A DNA stretch of 64,000 bases, from NCBI RefSeq assembly GCF_046557615.1, contig NZ_JBKIII010000002.1:1-64000 (forward strand), given 5' to 3'. Source of the DNA: Haloferax sp046557615 (GTDB lineage: Archaea > Halobacteriota > Halobacteria > Halobacteriales > Haloferacaceae). This document shows, in pieces, positions 36,898 through 44,757 of this stretch (position 1 is the stretch's first letter; each line of letters starts with the position of its first letter). Both the position numbers and the translations under genes were made by a program. The notes beneath the pieces are model-generated. The model ran no database searches, was not told where the DNA came from, and saw only the letters and a list, made by a program, of their open reading frames with translations.

Positions 36898-38327
36898 CGG
36901 ACCGCGACCACCGACCGCCGACTGCTGTGGTCGCCGACGGTGTCGATACGGCTAAACGCCGACTCATGGAGTCCCTCCCCGATAGCCTGAAGCGCCGACT
37001 CGTCGGCCCGTACAACCGCGTGCTGACCGTCAAGGCGAACCGAGAGTATCGAAGTCGCCAACGAACGCTTCCGTCGCGGACGCCTGCCGACGACGCACCG
37101 GACCACATCGTCTGTGTCGTCGTCGATGCGCTCCGTGCCGATGCAATCACTCCAGAGGATAGCCCCTTCCTGCACGCTCGACTGCAACGTGACCTCGTGA
37201 CACCGGCCCCGTGGACGTTCCCCGCTGTGTCCTCGCTTGTCACCGGTGCGTACCCCCACGAACACGGCGCAGTCCGACAGTCCGACGAATCCAACACCGG
37301 TTCGACGGACCTCGTCATCCCGCCGAAACTCCCCTCCGACCGTGAGACACTCCCTGATGTCCTCGGCAGTGCAGGCTACGATACCTACGGCGGATTCTCG
37401 TTCCACATGCCGTTTTTCGCTATCGGCGGGCGGTTCCGAACCCACGCCGTTTACGACAAGGCCACGGCCGGGACCGTCTTCGGCGACTTCCGCGACTGGC
37501 TCACCGAGACCGACCGCGAGAAGACGTTCTCGTATCTTCACATCGGCGACCTCCACGAACCGGTTGACCCGCCCGCATCCTACTGGGGGCGGTACGAACT
37601 CGACCGCTCGATCCCCAACCTCACGACGTGGGATTACACCGATGCCGCCGACCCCGGTCCCGAAGGTGAACGCTATCGTGACCACCGCAAGCGACTCTAC
37701 CGGGCCGCACTCGCCTACGTCGATGACCGACTCGAACGCCTTCAGTACGTCCTCGACAGCAAACTCGACGGCAACGTTGCCTTCGTCGTGACGGGCGACC
37801 ACGGCGAGGCGTTCTGGGAACACACCGGATTCGACGCGAACCACTTCGTCGATTCCCGACCCGCCTACTGCGTCGACCACGGCGGGACGCCCTACGAATC
37901 GCTGGCTCGCGTCCCGCTCGCGGTCGATGGTCTCGACTTCGGCCCTGCGACCAACTCTGACGGTCTCGCCTCACTTATCGACCTCGCGCCGACCCTCCTC
38001 GACGTGACTGGTCTCGATGGCGCACTATCTTCGACCGGACTCTCGCTCCGTGATGGCGTCCCCGCTGACCGAATTCCGCTCGTCGAGAGCGCGCGATACG
38101 GCTACGAGAAGAAAGCGGCGTACCTCGACGAGTGGAAACTCATCGTCTCACGAAGCGACGACGAATCGGTCGGCTTCTGCCTCCCCGACGAAGAACCGAC
38201 CGACCTTCCAGCGGATATCGAACGCCAACTGACAGACGCCCTCCCCGCGTGGCCAGACGGCGAACGAGCCGACGTTCGCGTCTCAGGAATGGCCCAACAA
38301 CGACTAGAGGACCTCGGTTATGTCTAA
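36894..38327 (+). CDS. Sulfatase-like alkaline-phosphatase-superfamily enzyme
   Basis: 477 residues, GTG start. Metal-binding motifs are VVVDALRAD (D78) and VVTGDHGEAFWEH. The nucleophile position is T108 in PWTFPAVSSLVTG; true sulfatases have Cys or Ser within C/S-x-P-x-R, so this enzyme is more likely a phosphotransferase or phosphodiesterase than a sulfatase. The end, QRLEDLGYV, resembles the ending of the next enzyme (EEKLKNLGYL). No clear signal peptide; a cytoplasmic or membrane-associated role in modifying the glycan or its lipid carrier is inferred. Confidence 0.85.
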   Translation: MTDRDHRPPTAVVADGVDTAKRRLMESLPDSLKRRLVGPYNRVLTVKANREYRSRQRTLPSRTPADDAPDHIVCVVVDALRADAITPEDSPFLHARLQRDLVTPAPWTFPAVSSLVTGAYPHEHGAVRQSDESNTGSTDLVIPPKLPSDRETLPDVLGSAGYDTYGGFSFHMPFFAIGGRFRTHAVYDKATAGTVFGDFRDWLTETDREKTFSYLHIGDLHEPVDPPASYWGRYELDRSIPNLTTWDYTDAADPGPEGERYRDHRKRLYRAALAYVDDRLERLQYVLDSKLDGNVAFVVTGDHGEAFWEHTGFDANHFVDSRPAYCVDHGGTPYESLARVPLAVDGLDFGPATNSDGLASLIDLAPTLLDVTGLDGALSSTGLSLRDGVPADRIPLVESARYGYEKKAAYLDEWKLIVSRSDDESVGFCLPDEEPTDLPADIERQLTDALPAWPDGERADVRVSGMAQQRLEDLGYV

Positions 38328-38412
38328 TCTCGCACACCCAATGCAACACCAACACACGACGACGACCACGAATCGCACGACGAACACGCTCACCTCGGAG
38401 GTGCGCAGATGA
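38320..38412 (+). CDS. 30-codon bridging mini-ORF
   Basis: Begins MSNLAHPMQHQH, is Thr-rich, and ends LTSEVRR. Its ATG overlaps the end of the sulfatase-like gene by 8 nt, and its TGA (38410-38412) overlaps the next start (ATGA). It spans the 81-nt gap completely. Its last codons contain a Shine-Dalgarno GGAGGTG (38397-38403) for the following gene. Confidence 0.35.
   Translation: MSNLAHPMQHQHTTTTTNRTTNTLTSEVRR
38397..38403 (+). promoter_or_regulatory. Strong Shine-Dalgarno site
   Basis: GGAGGTG lies 5 nt before the ATG at 38409. Such strong sites are uncommon in haloarchaea and fit an internal operon gene translated from a long message. Confidence 0.6.
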
Positions 38413-39905
38413 AAGTCTGCGTCATCGGCCTCGATGGTGCCACGTGGGACCTCTTGGACCCGTGGCTCGACGACTTGCCGACCATCAAATCGTTCGCCGA
38501 CGAGCGCCGGGCGACACTCGATAGCTGTATTCCACCGCTGTCGATGCCCGCGTGGAAGGTCTACTCCACCGGAATGAACCCCGGTGACCTCGGCGTCTTC
38601 ACCTTCGTCGAACCCGACTTCGAAGAAGAGCAGTTCAAGACCGTCACGAACGAGTCCTTTACGACGCGAGAAATCTGGGACTACCTCGGCGAACACGACC
38701 ACAAGAGCGCCGTCGTCAACATGCCGACGACCTACCCTCCGCGCGATATCGACGGATGGCAAATCAGCGGTCCCTTCTCGGGCAAACAGGAAGACTACAC
38801 TCGCCCCGAAGAACTCGGTCGAACCCTCGACCGTAACGGGTACACTATCCTCCCAGAGTACTACCTCTCGCGCGACCCTGACGACATCGACGAAGCGGTC
38901 GATTCGGTCGAGACGAAACTCCAGACTGCGCTCGGATTCACCGAGACGGCGGATTTCGTCCACACGACGCTGTATCTCACCGATACGGTCCAGCACACCG
39001 AGTGGGACTCGCCAGTCTGTAAGTCGTTCTGGGAGTCCGTCGACGAGAAACTCGCGTGGTTCCTCGACGAACTCGACGACGAGTGGAACGTCGTTCTCAT
39101 GTCGGACCACGGGTTCGGCTACACGAAGGGTCGGTTCTACCTCAACACGTGGCTCGAACAGGAGGGCTACATCCACATCGACGACTCCGGATTCGACTTC
39201 GGCGACCTGTTCGGCCTCGTCGGTCTCGACTACGACCGGGCGCTCGCACTCATGCAGAAACTTCGCGTCTCGGGTCTCGTCCTCGAAACACTCCCCGAGA
39301 GCTTCCTCCGCAAAGTCGCTCGTCAGATGCCCGGAAACCGGAAATTGGAGGGCTTAGAGGACAAAATCGACTGGAACGCCGACGCCGTCGCGCTCGCGCC
39401 GCTCATCTATACGCGAAACAAAGCGGTGGCCGACGAGATTCGGAGCAAACTCCTCGAAGTCACCGACAAGTACGGCGATTACATCATCGACGAGGTGTAC
39501 TACGGCGAGGACATCTACCCCGACGCCGACGTGCGTGTTCCAGACCTCGTCATCAAGCACACCGAGTACGGTATCAGCGACATCGTGAAACCGGGTGTCT
39601 TGTTCGAGTACGACGGCGACTGGCGACACCACAAGACCGCTCACCACCGCCGCAACGGCATTCTCACCGCTCGCGGCCCCGACGTGGAGGATATCGAGTT
39701 CGACACGCCGCGGTTGTACGACCTCACGCCGACGATTCTCGACGGCTTCGGCATCGACATCCCGCAAGACATGCGCGGGCAGAGCCTCGGATTCCTCGGC
39801 TCGAACAGCCAACGTCGGCCACTTCCCGTCGAGCGCAACGTCGAGCGCGTCGTCGAACACGACGCCGCCGTCGAAGAGAAACTCAAGAACCTCGGCTACC
39901 TGTAG
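38409..39905 (+). CDS. Type I phosphodiesterase/nucleotide pyrophosphatase-like enzyme
   Basis: 498 residues of the alkaline phosphatase superfamily. The first metal site is IGLDGATWD (D9), the nucleophile is probably S45 (PPLSMPAWKVYSTG), and VLMSDHGFG and HHRRNGILTARG provide further metal ligands. The family hydrolyses or transfers phosphodiester-linked groups. No signal peptide is seen. It starts after a strong Shine-Dalgarno and is directly followed by the next gene (TAGATG). Likely involved in trimming or modifying the glycan or a lipid-linked intermediate. Confidence 0.87.
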   Translation: MKVCVIGLDGATWDLLDPWLDDLPTIKSFADERRATLDSCIPPLSMPAWKVYSTGMNPGDLGVFTFVEPDFEEEQFKTVTNESFTTREIWDYLGEHDHKSAVVNMPTTYPPRDIDGWQISGPFSGKQEDYTRPEELGRTLDRNGYTILPEYYLSRDPDDIDEAVDSVETKLQTALGFTETADFVHTTLYLTDTVQHTEWDSPVCKSFWESVDEKLAWFLDELDDEWNVVLMSDHGFGYTKGRFYLNTWLEQEGYIHIDDSGFDFGDLFGLVGLDYDRALALMQKLRVSGLVLETLPESFLRKVARQMPGNRKLEGLEDKIDWNADAVALAPLIYTRNKAVADEIRSKLLEVTDKYGDYIIDEVYYGEDIYPDADVRVPDLVIKHTEYGISDIVKPGVLFEYDGDWRHHKTAHHRRNGILTARGPDVEDIEFDTPRLYDLTPTILDGFGIDIPQDMRGQSLGFLGSNSQRRPLPVERNVERVVEHDAAVEEKLKNLGYL

Positions 39906-42692
39906 ATGACTCCACGCTTCGATGACCTGCGCGAACATCCGAGTGTCACCCCAAGACTCGTCCATGCAGTGTGTTTCGTGGTGTTCCTCATCGTCTACGC
40001 GTACCTCCTCCGAGGCATCACCATCGGACGACTGTACACCTTCGGTGACTTTCCCCCCTTCTACGGCATGGGTGGTATCGAGAAGTTCACCGACGTGTGG
40101 GTCAACCAAGGACTGGGATTCTCGTACATCTACCACGTCCTCCCGCTCTACATGGGCGTACTCACGCTCATCGGCGGCGTCCTCGCACAGAACCTCCTCT
40201 TCCTGTCGTTCCTGCCGATTGGGTATCTCACCTTCGTGGTCTTCGGCGAGCGGTTCATCGAGTCAATTCCAGTTCGACACCTCGCGGCGTTCGTCTACGC
40301 CATCAACCCGCTGACCATCGGTGAGTTCGTCAACGGTGGGATGGCCGCACTCATCGGCTACGCGGCGCTCCCACTTCTCCTGCACTACATGTACGATATC
40401 GTCGATACCGACGGGTGGGAAGCTACCCTCAAGACGGGAGCCGTATTCGGGGCGACGACAGTCAGTCCGTGGCTCGGCTTCTGGATGGTCGCGCCCTTCG
40501 CCGCGTATCTGGTCTATCGCGTACGCGAGGGACCGAAGACAATCCTGAAACTCTGTGTCTCGGGTGTCCTTGGTGTCATTCTCTCGCTGCCGAGCGTTCA
40601 TCACATGCTTCAGCGGGCGCTCGGATTCGATTCTGGGCAAAGCGTCTTGGAGACGACGCTCGCGTGGAATTACACCGAAGCAAGTCTCTTCGCAGTCGCT
40701 CGCCTCGCGGGTAACCACGGCGTGATGGCGATGAACAAACTGGGGTACAACACCGACCCCGCGATGCTCATCGGTCTGGTCATTCCGGGCGTCGCCCTCC
40801 TCGCAATTCGACAGCGCCGTCTTCACGTCTACTACGCCATCGCCGGGTCCATCATCGCGTTCATGGTGCTGACCAAATACGGGCTTACGACCGTCCTGTT
40901 CGAGACGCTCCCGCCCGTGTGGTCGCTTCGAAACCCGGTGAAACTCCAGTACCCGCTGTTGGTCTGTCTGAGCATCTTGTTCGGTGCGGGCCTCGAAACC
41001 GTCCTCGGCGACCCCCGCGAGCCGACCGGGTTGCTGAAGACCAAACGTGCTCGTTCGGGATTCGCACTCACCGACGGCGGTGTCGAACGAGGGAGTAACG
41101 CTCTGGTCGTCGCACTCGTCATCCTCGCGCTACTGGCGTACGCCGCCCCCGCTTCAGGTGCGCTGGGTCTTCAAGAGGTTCGTGGCGACGGCTACTACGT
41201 CCCCCAGGAACAGACCGAACTCACCGACGACTTGGATGGGACGGTGTTGTGGGTTCCGTACGGCTACACCACGCAACTTCGCTTGCGGTACGCCTATCCC
41301 GACCACCTCGGCATCAAGAGCGGCGGCGTCCTTCACGGTATTCAGAACACCGAGTACGTCTCTGACATCTATTACCAGTTCGTCGATAATCCCGACTCCG
41401 TCCACGGCCAACTCGCACGACAGGGCGTGAAGTATATCGTCGTCGAGTCGGACCCACCGGAGGACATCACCTACGGCCCGCCCCGCGTCGTCGAACGCTG
41501 GGGTGCGCCGTGGCTCTGGGGGTCACCAGAGGATTACAACACGGCGCTCGACGAGAGCAGTGGCTACGAGTACGCTTACACCTCGGGTGAGTACACCGTC
41601 TACCGCGTTGTGGACGCGACCGACCGCGAGCGAATCGAAGAGTCGCAGGGCGTCCACCGCCTTTACTACCCCAACGCCACCGACGATATCGTGCCCGAGG
41701 GTCCGAACCTCGTCGCCAACGGCGAGTTCGACGATGGACTCGAAGAGTGGTGGTCGTGGGACGGAGAGAACGGCACACAAACGACTGTCATCAACACGTC
41801 CGAGGGTCGCGCAGTGGTGATGGAGACCGAATCGGGTGACCTCTACCCCATCGCCCAAGAAGCAGACGTCGAACAGGGTCAGCCCTACAAACTCACGCTC
41901 GATGCCGAAGGCTCGGGGAACATCTACCTGTACTGGTACAACGGGACGCGTTCTCCGGACAACCTGGTCGAACGTGAGAGCTACGCGCTCAACGACACGC
42001 CACAAACAGTCGTCTCACACGGCTCGACCCTCTCGATTCGCATCAGGCCGAACTCTTCGTGGGTCCAAATCGACAGCGTCTCGCTCCAAGAGACGACGTA
42101 CCCACGAGACGTCGGCTTCGCCGCCAACACCGACGACGTTCCGGGTGTCGTCATCGACGGAAGGCAGTCGAACGAGACCGTCGGCGTCGCTGTCGGCGTC
42201 AACCTCAACGAGAGCGAGACGGCCGCAGTAGCGCCCGACGTTCGCATCCGCGACGCCGAGACGGTCCTCGATGGCGAACTCGTCTACGACGAGGACTACC
42301 GACAGGGTGTCGGCGTGTTGGTTTCCGACGACGACGTTGACGAGTACGTCCCCGACGATGCGCGCGCGGTCACCTTCGACCACCCGGACGGAACCGTCCT
42401 CGATTACTGGGTCGTCGGCGAGTTCGACGACCGACCGGTGACGGTACTCTACACCTCCTACGACGAACGTTGGGAGGGTCCAGCCAACGCGACGCACTTC
42501 CGGGCGTACGGATGGGCCAACGGCTACATCAACGCCGCTCCTTCCGAAATCAACTGGACTGGTGGAACCGTCCGGACGTGGGTCGTCAACGCGTGGGCCG
42601 GAAGTTGGATTCTCACGCTCGGCGCACTCGGGGTCATCAACGTCCGAAAACGCCGTCGTCGGGCTGAGCGACAAAATCGGTCGCGTCTATGA
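39906..42692 (+). CDS. Large membrane protein with outer carbohydrate-binding-like region
   Basis: 928 residues. Residues 15-415 form about 10-11 membrane helices, including a large first outer loop (RLYTFGDFPPFYGMGG), as in GT-C-type or YfhO-like proteins. An outer region (420-880) follows; within it 600-725 begins GPNLVANGEFDDGLEEWWSW, the usual start of CBM4/9-like carbohydrate-binding modules. A final helix (about 893-912) and a basic tail (RKRRRRAERQ) end it. It could transfer or capture glycan outside the cell. It is related to the next gene in its membrane part, and they overlap by 4 nt. Confidence 0.82.
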   Translation: MTPRFDDLREHPSVTPRLVHAVCFVVFLIVYAYLLRGITIGRLYTFGDFPPFYGMGGIEKFTDVWVNQGLGFSYIYHVLPLYMGVLTLIGGVLAQNLLFLSFLPIGYLTFVVFGERFIESIPVRHLAAFVYAINPLTIGEFVNGGMAALIGYAALPLLLHYMYDIVDTDGWEATLKTGAVFGATTVSPWLGFWMVAPFAAYLVYRVREGPKTILKLCVSGVLGVILSLPSVHHMLQRALGFDSGQSVLETTLAWNYTEASLFAVARLAGNHGVMAMNKLGYNTDPAMLIGLVIPGVALLAIRQRRLHVYYAIAGSIIAFMVLTKYGLTTVLFETLPPVWSLRNPVKLQYPLLVCLSILFGAGLETVLGDPREPTGLLKTKRARSGFALTDGGVERGSNALVVALVILALLAYAAPASGALGLQEVRGDGYYVPQEQTELTDDLDGTVLWVPYGYTTQLRLRYAYPDHLGIKSGGVLHGIQNTEYVSDIYYQFVDNPDSVHGQLARQGVKYIVVESDPPEDITYGPPRVVERWGAPWLWGSPEDYNTALDESSGYEYAYTSGEYTVYRVVDATDRERIEESQGVHRLYYPNATDDIVPEGPNLVANGEFDDGLEEWWSWDGENGTQTTVINTSEGRAVVMETESGDLYPIAQEADVEQGQPYKLTLDAEGSGNIYLYWYNGTRSPDNLVERESYALNDTPQTVVSHGSTLSIRIRPNSSWVQIDSVSLQETTYPRDVGFAANTDDVPGVVIDGRQSNETVGVAVGVNLNESETAAVAPDVRIRDAETVLDGELVYDEDYRQGVGVLVSDDDVDEYVPDDARAVTFDHPDGTVLDYWVVGEFDDRPVTVLYTSYDERWEGPANATHFRAYGWANGYINAAPSEINWTGGTVRTWVVNAWAGSWILTLGALGVINVRKRRRRAERQNRSRL

Positions 42693-44545
42693 GGAGACAG
42701 ACTGACCTCGCCACCGAGTTCGCCACTCGGCTACGGGGCCGTTCGTCCACCTACGCACTCCTCGTGGCGTACTTCACGATACTCAGTCTCCTCGTCTTCT
42801 ACCCGCTGTTGAAACCGGGGTTCGTCCTCACGTTGGACATGATTTTCGCACCGAACGCCGAGTACCTCCAGTTCGGTCTCCACACGAAAGGGCCGCTGTA
42901 CTACGGGAGACTCCCTTTCCTCCTCGCTCTCGATGCGCTTGCAGTGGTTCTCGACGATTGGGTGATTCAGAAACTCGTTCTCGTGTCGATTCCACTTCTC
43001 TGTGGCCTATCGATGTACGTCGCGTGCGAGTCGCGCACGCGCACGCGTGTCGCCCCGCTGTTCGCCGGGACAGTGTACGCCATCAACCCGTTCGTCTACG
43101 TGCGCCTGCTCGCCGGTCACTGGTACTTCCTCTTGGGATACGCATTCGTCCCGCTGGCCGTCGTCGCCTTCGACGAGTACGTCGATTCCGAGACGAACCG
43201 TGCGCTCGTTCGCGCGGTTGGATGGACGACGCTCGTCAGCGTGTTCGACCCGCACGCGACGGTACTGGTCGCCCTTCTCGGGTGTTGTCTGTGGGCCGTT
43301 CGAGTCATTCCAGCGGCGCTGGAGGCCTCCGATATCACTACAGATGTGGTCCTGCGAGGCGACGTGCGTCGGCTTGCTACCTTCTCTCTCGTCGCCGCCG
43401 CGGTCAACGCCTATTGGCTTCTTCCAGCGGCCACTTCCACGGTCAGTGGTGGAACGTCTCTCTCGTCTATCTCCGGTGCCGATTTGACGGTGTTCAGCGC
43501 CAGTGGCACCGTCGCGGGCAACGTCCCGCTCTCGGTTGCGATGCTGTACGGATTCTGGCGAGGCGGAGCGACGACTACCTTCGATATCTTTCCAATGTGG
43601 GTCGTCGGAGTGCTGTTCGCTGCTGTGGTCTACTGTGCAATCTCTGGGGTTCTCCAGCACTCGACAGATTCGACAGTTCGCGGCATCGTCCTCGCCGCTG
43701 TGTTCGGGTTCGTGCTGAGTTTGGGTGTGAGTACAGCAGTGTCAGAACCGTTCGTTCGCACGCTCTTCGAGGCTATTCCGTTCCTCCGCGGAATGCGAGA
43801 TACACAGAAGTTCGCGGGTGTACTCGTACTGGCGTATGCCTTCCTCGGTGGTCTTGGAGTCGATGCGCTCGTTCCACGCCGAAGTCAGGGTCTCATGGCC
43901 GCACACGATACCTCGAACGCCATTCGCTTCGCCCTCGTCGCACTTCTCGTGTTGGCACCGCTCGCCTACACCGCGCCGATGTTCGCGGGACTCGACGGCC
44001 AACTCGACACGACGACCTATCCCGATTCGTGGTCAGAAGCCAACGACCAGATGGGAACCGAAGGCTCGGGGCGGGCGCTCTTTCTCCCGTGGCACCAGTA
44101 CCTGACGTTCTCGTGGACCGACCGACGGATTGCAACACCCGCCGAGCTATATTTCGACCGGCAGGTCATCGAGGGGCGGAACATCGAAGTCGGGGGTATC
44201 GAGACGCACGCGACTGACCCGAGCCACACTCGCGTCCGCGAGGCGCTCGAATCGCCGACTGACCCGGCGTTCGGTGACCAACTCGCGTCGGTCGGTATCC
44301 AGTACGTCGTCCTCGCCCACGAAGCCGACTACGAGCGATACGAATCTCTTGGCTCGCACTCCGACTTTTCGGTCGCGTTCGATGGCGCAGAACTCACCGT
44401 GTACGAGAACGAGGCGTTCGAAGAGACACGGGGCGAGTGGCCTCGGGCCGGACCGCCGATTCCGGGTCTCGCATTGGCGCTCGGTTGTCTCGTGTCTGCG
44501 GGCGCTGGTGGACTCCTCTTGCGGTGTTTCGTCAGCGACTTTTGA
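42689..44545 (+). CDS. Membrane protein related to the upstream GT-C-like protein
   Basis: 618 residues. About 12 membrane helices (from 22 to 440) are followed by an outer domain (about 450-585) and a last helix near 590-612. The order of helices, the TVYAINPFVYVRLLAGHW segment (compare FVYAINPLTIGEFVNGG in the upstream protein) and the arrangement ETIPxLRxMRDTQKF/ETLPPVWSLRNPVKL show the two proteins are paralogues; this one lacks the carbohydrate-binding-like module. A glycosyl- or polymer-transfer role is inferred. It is the last gene of the operon. Confidence 0.82.
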   Translation: MRRQTDLATEFATRLRGRSSTYALLVAYFTILSLLVFYPLLKPGFVLTLDMIFAPNAEYLQFGLHTKGPLYYGRLPFLLALDALAVVLDDWVIQKLVLVSIPLLCGLSMYVACESRTRTRVAPLFAGTVYAINPFVYVRLLAGHWYFLLGYAFVPLAVVAFDEYVDSETNRALVRAVGWTTLVSVFDPHATVLVALLGCCLWAVRVIPAALEASDITTDVVLRGDVRRLATFSLVAAAVNAYWLLPAATSTVSGGTSLSSISGADLTVFSASGTVAGNVPLSVAMLYGFWRGGATTTFDIFPMWVVGVLFAAVVYCAISGVLQHSTDSTVRGIVLAAVFGFVLSLGVSTAVSEPFVRTLFEAIPFLRGMRDTQKFAGVLVLAYAFLGGLGVDALVPRRSQGLMAAHDTSNAIRFALVALLVLAPLAYTAPMFAGLDGQLDTTTYPDSWSEANDQMGTEGSGRALFLPWHQYLTFSWTDRRIATPAELYFDRQVIEGRNIEVGGIETHATDPSHTRVREALESPTDPAFGDQLASVGIQYVVLAHEADYERYESLGSHSDFSVAFDGAELTVYENEAFEETRGEWPRAGPPIPGLALALGCLVSAGAGGLLLRCFVSDF

Positions 44546-44726
44546 ATCATTCGATGGAAGTCGAAGATGCGGGCCGCTTCGAACCGTTCGCGGATGTCCA
44601 CTTTCGAAGCTCTGATACCCGCAAGAAATCTCATTCGCCCACAAAAATTTTCGAATCCGATAGATTACTTGGGCTGGTGCAAAGACTTCCTCACCGAAGC
44701 AAAACTTCGTTGGCGAATTAGACAAT

Positions 44727-44734
44727 CTTTACAT
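44727..44734 (+). promoter_or_regulatory. TATA box of katG
   Basis: CTTTACAT lies 24-31 bp before the ATG at 44758, the expected spacing for a leaderless transcript. A 5-bp inverted repeat (CGAAG at 44695-44699, CTTCG at 44705-44709) stands upstream of it. Confidence 0.45.
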
Positions 44735-44757
44735 GCAGAAGAATCAATCATGGATTG

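Noticed and set aside
35741..37318. 525-codon minus-strand open frame opposite the GT2-GT4 and sulfatase-like genes
   Set aside because: It spans two real genes on the other strand and shows no domain or haloarchaeal composition.
44695..44709. Inverted repeat CGAAG/CTTCG upstream of katG as a peroxide-sensor operator
   Set aside because: A 5-bp repeat is expected often by chance, and no regulator gene or second site supports it.
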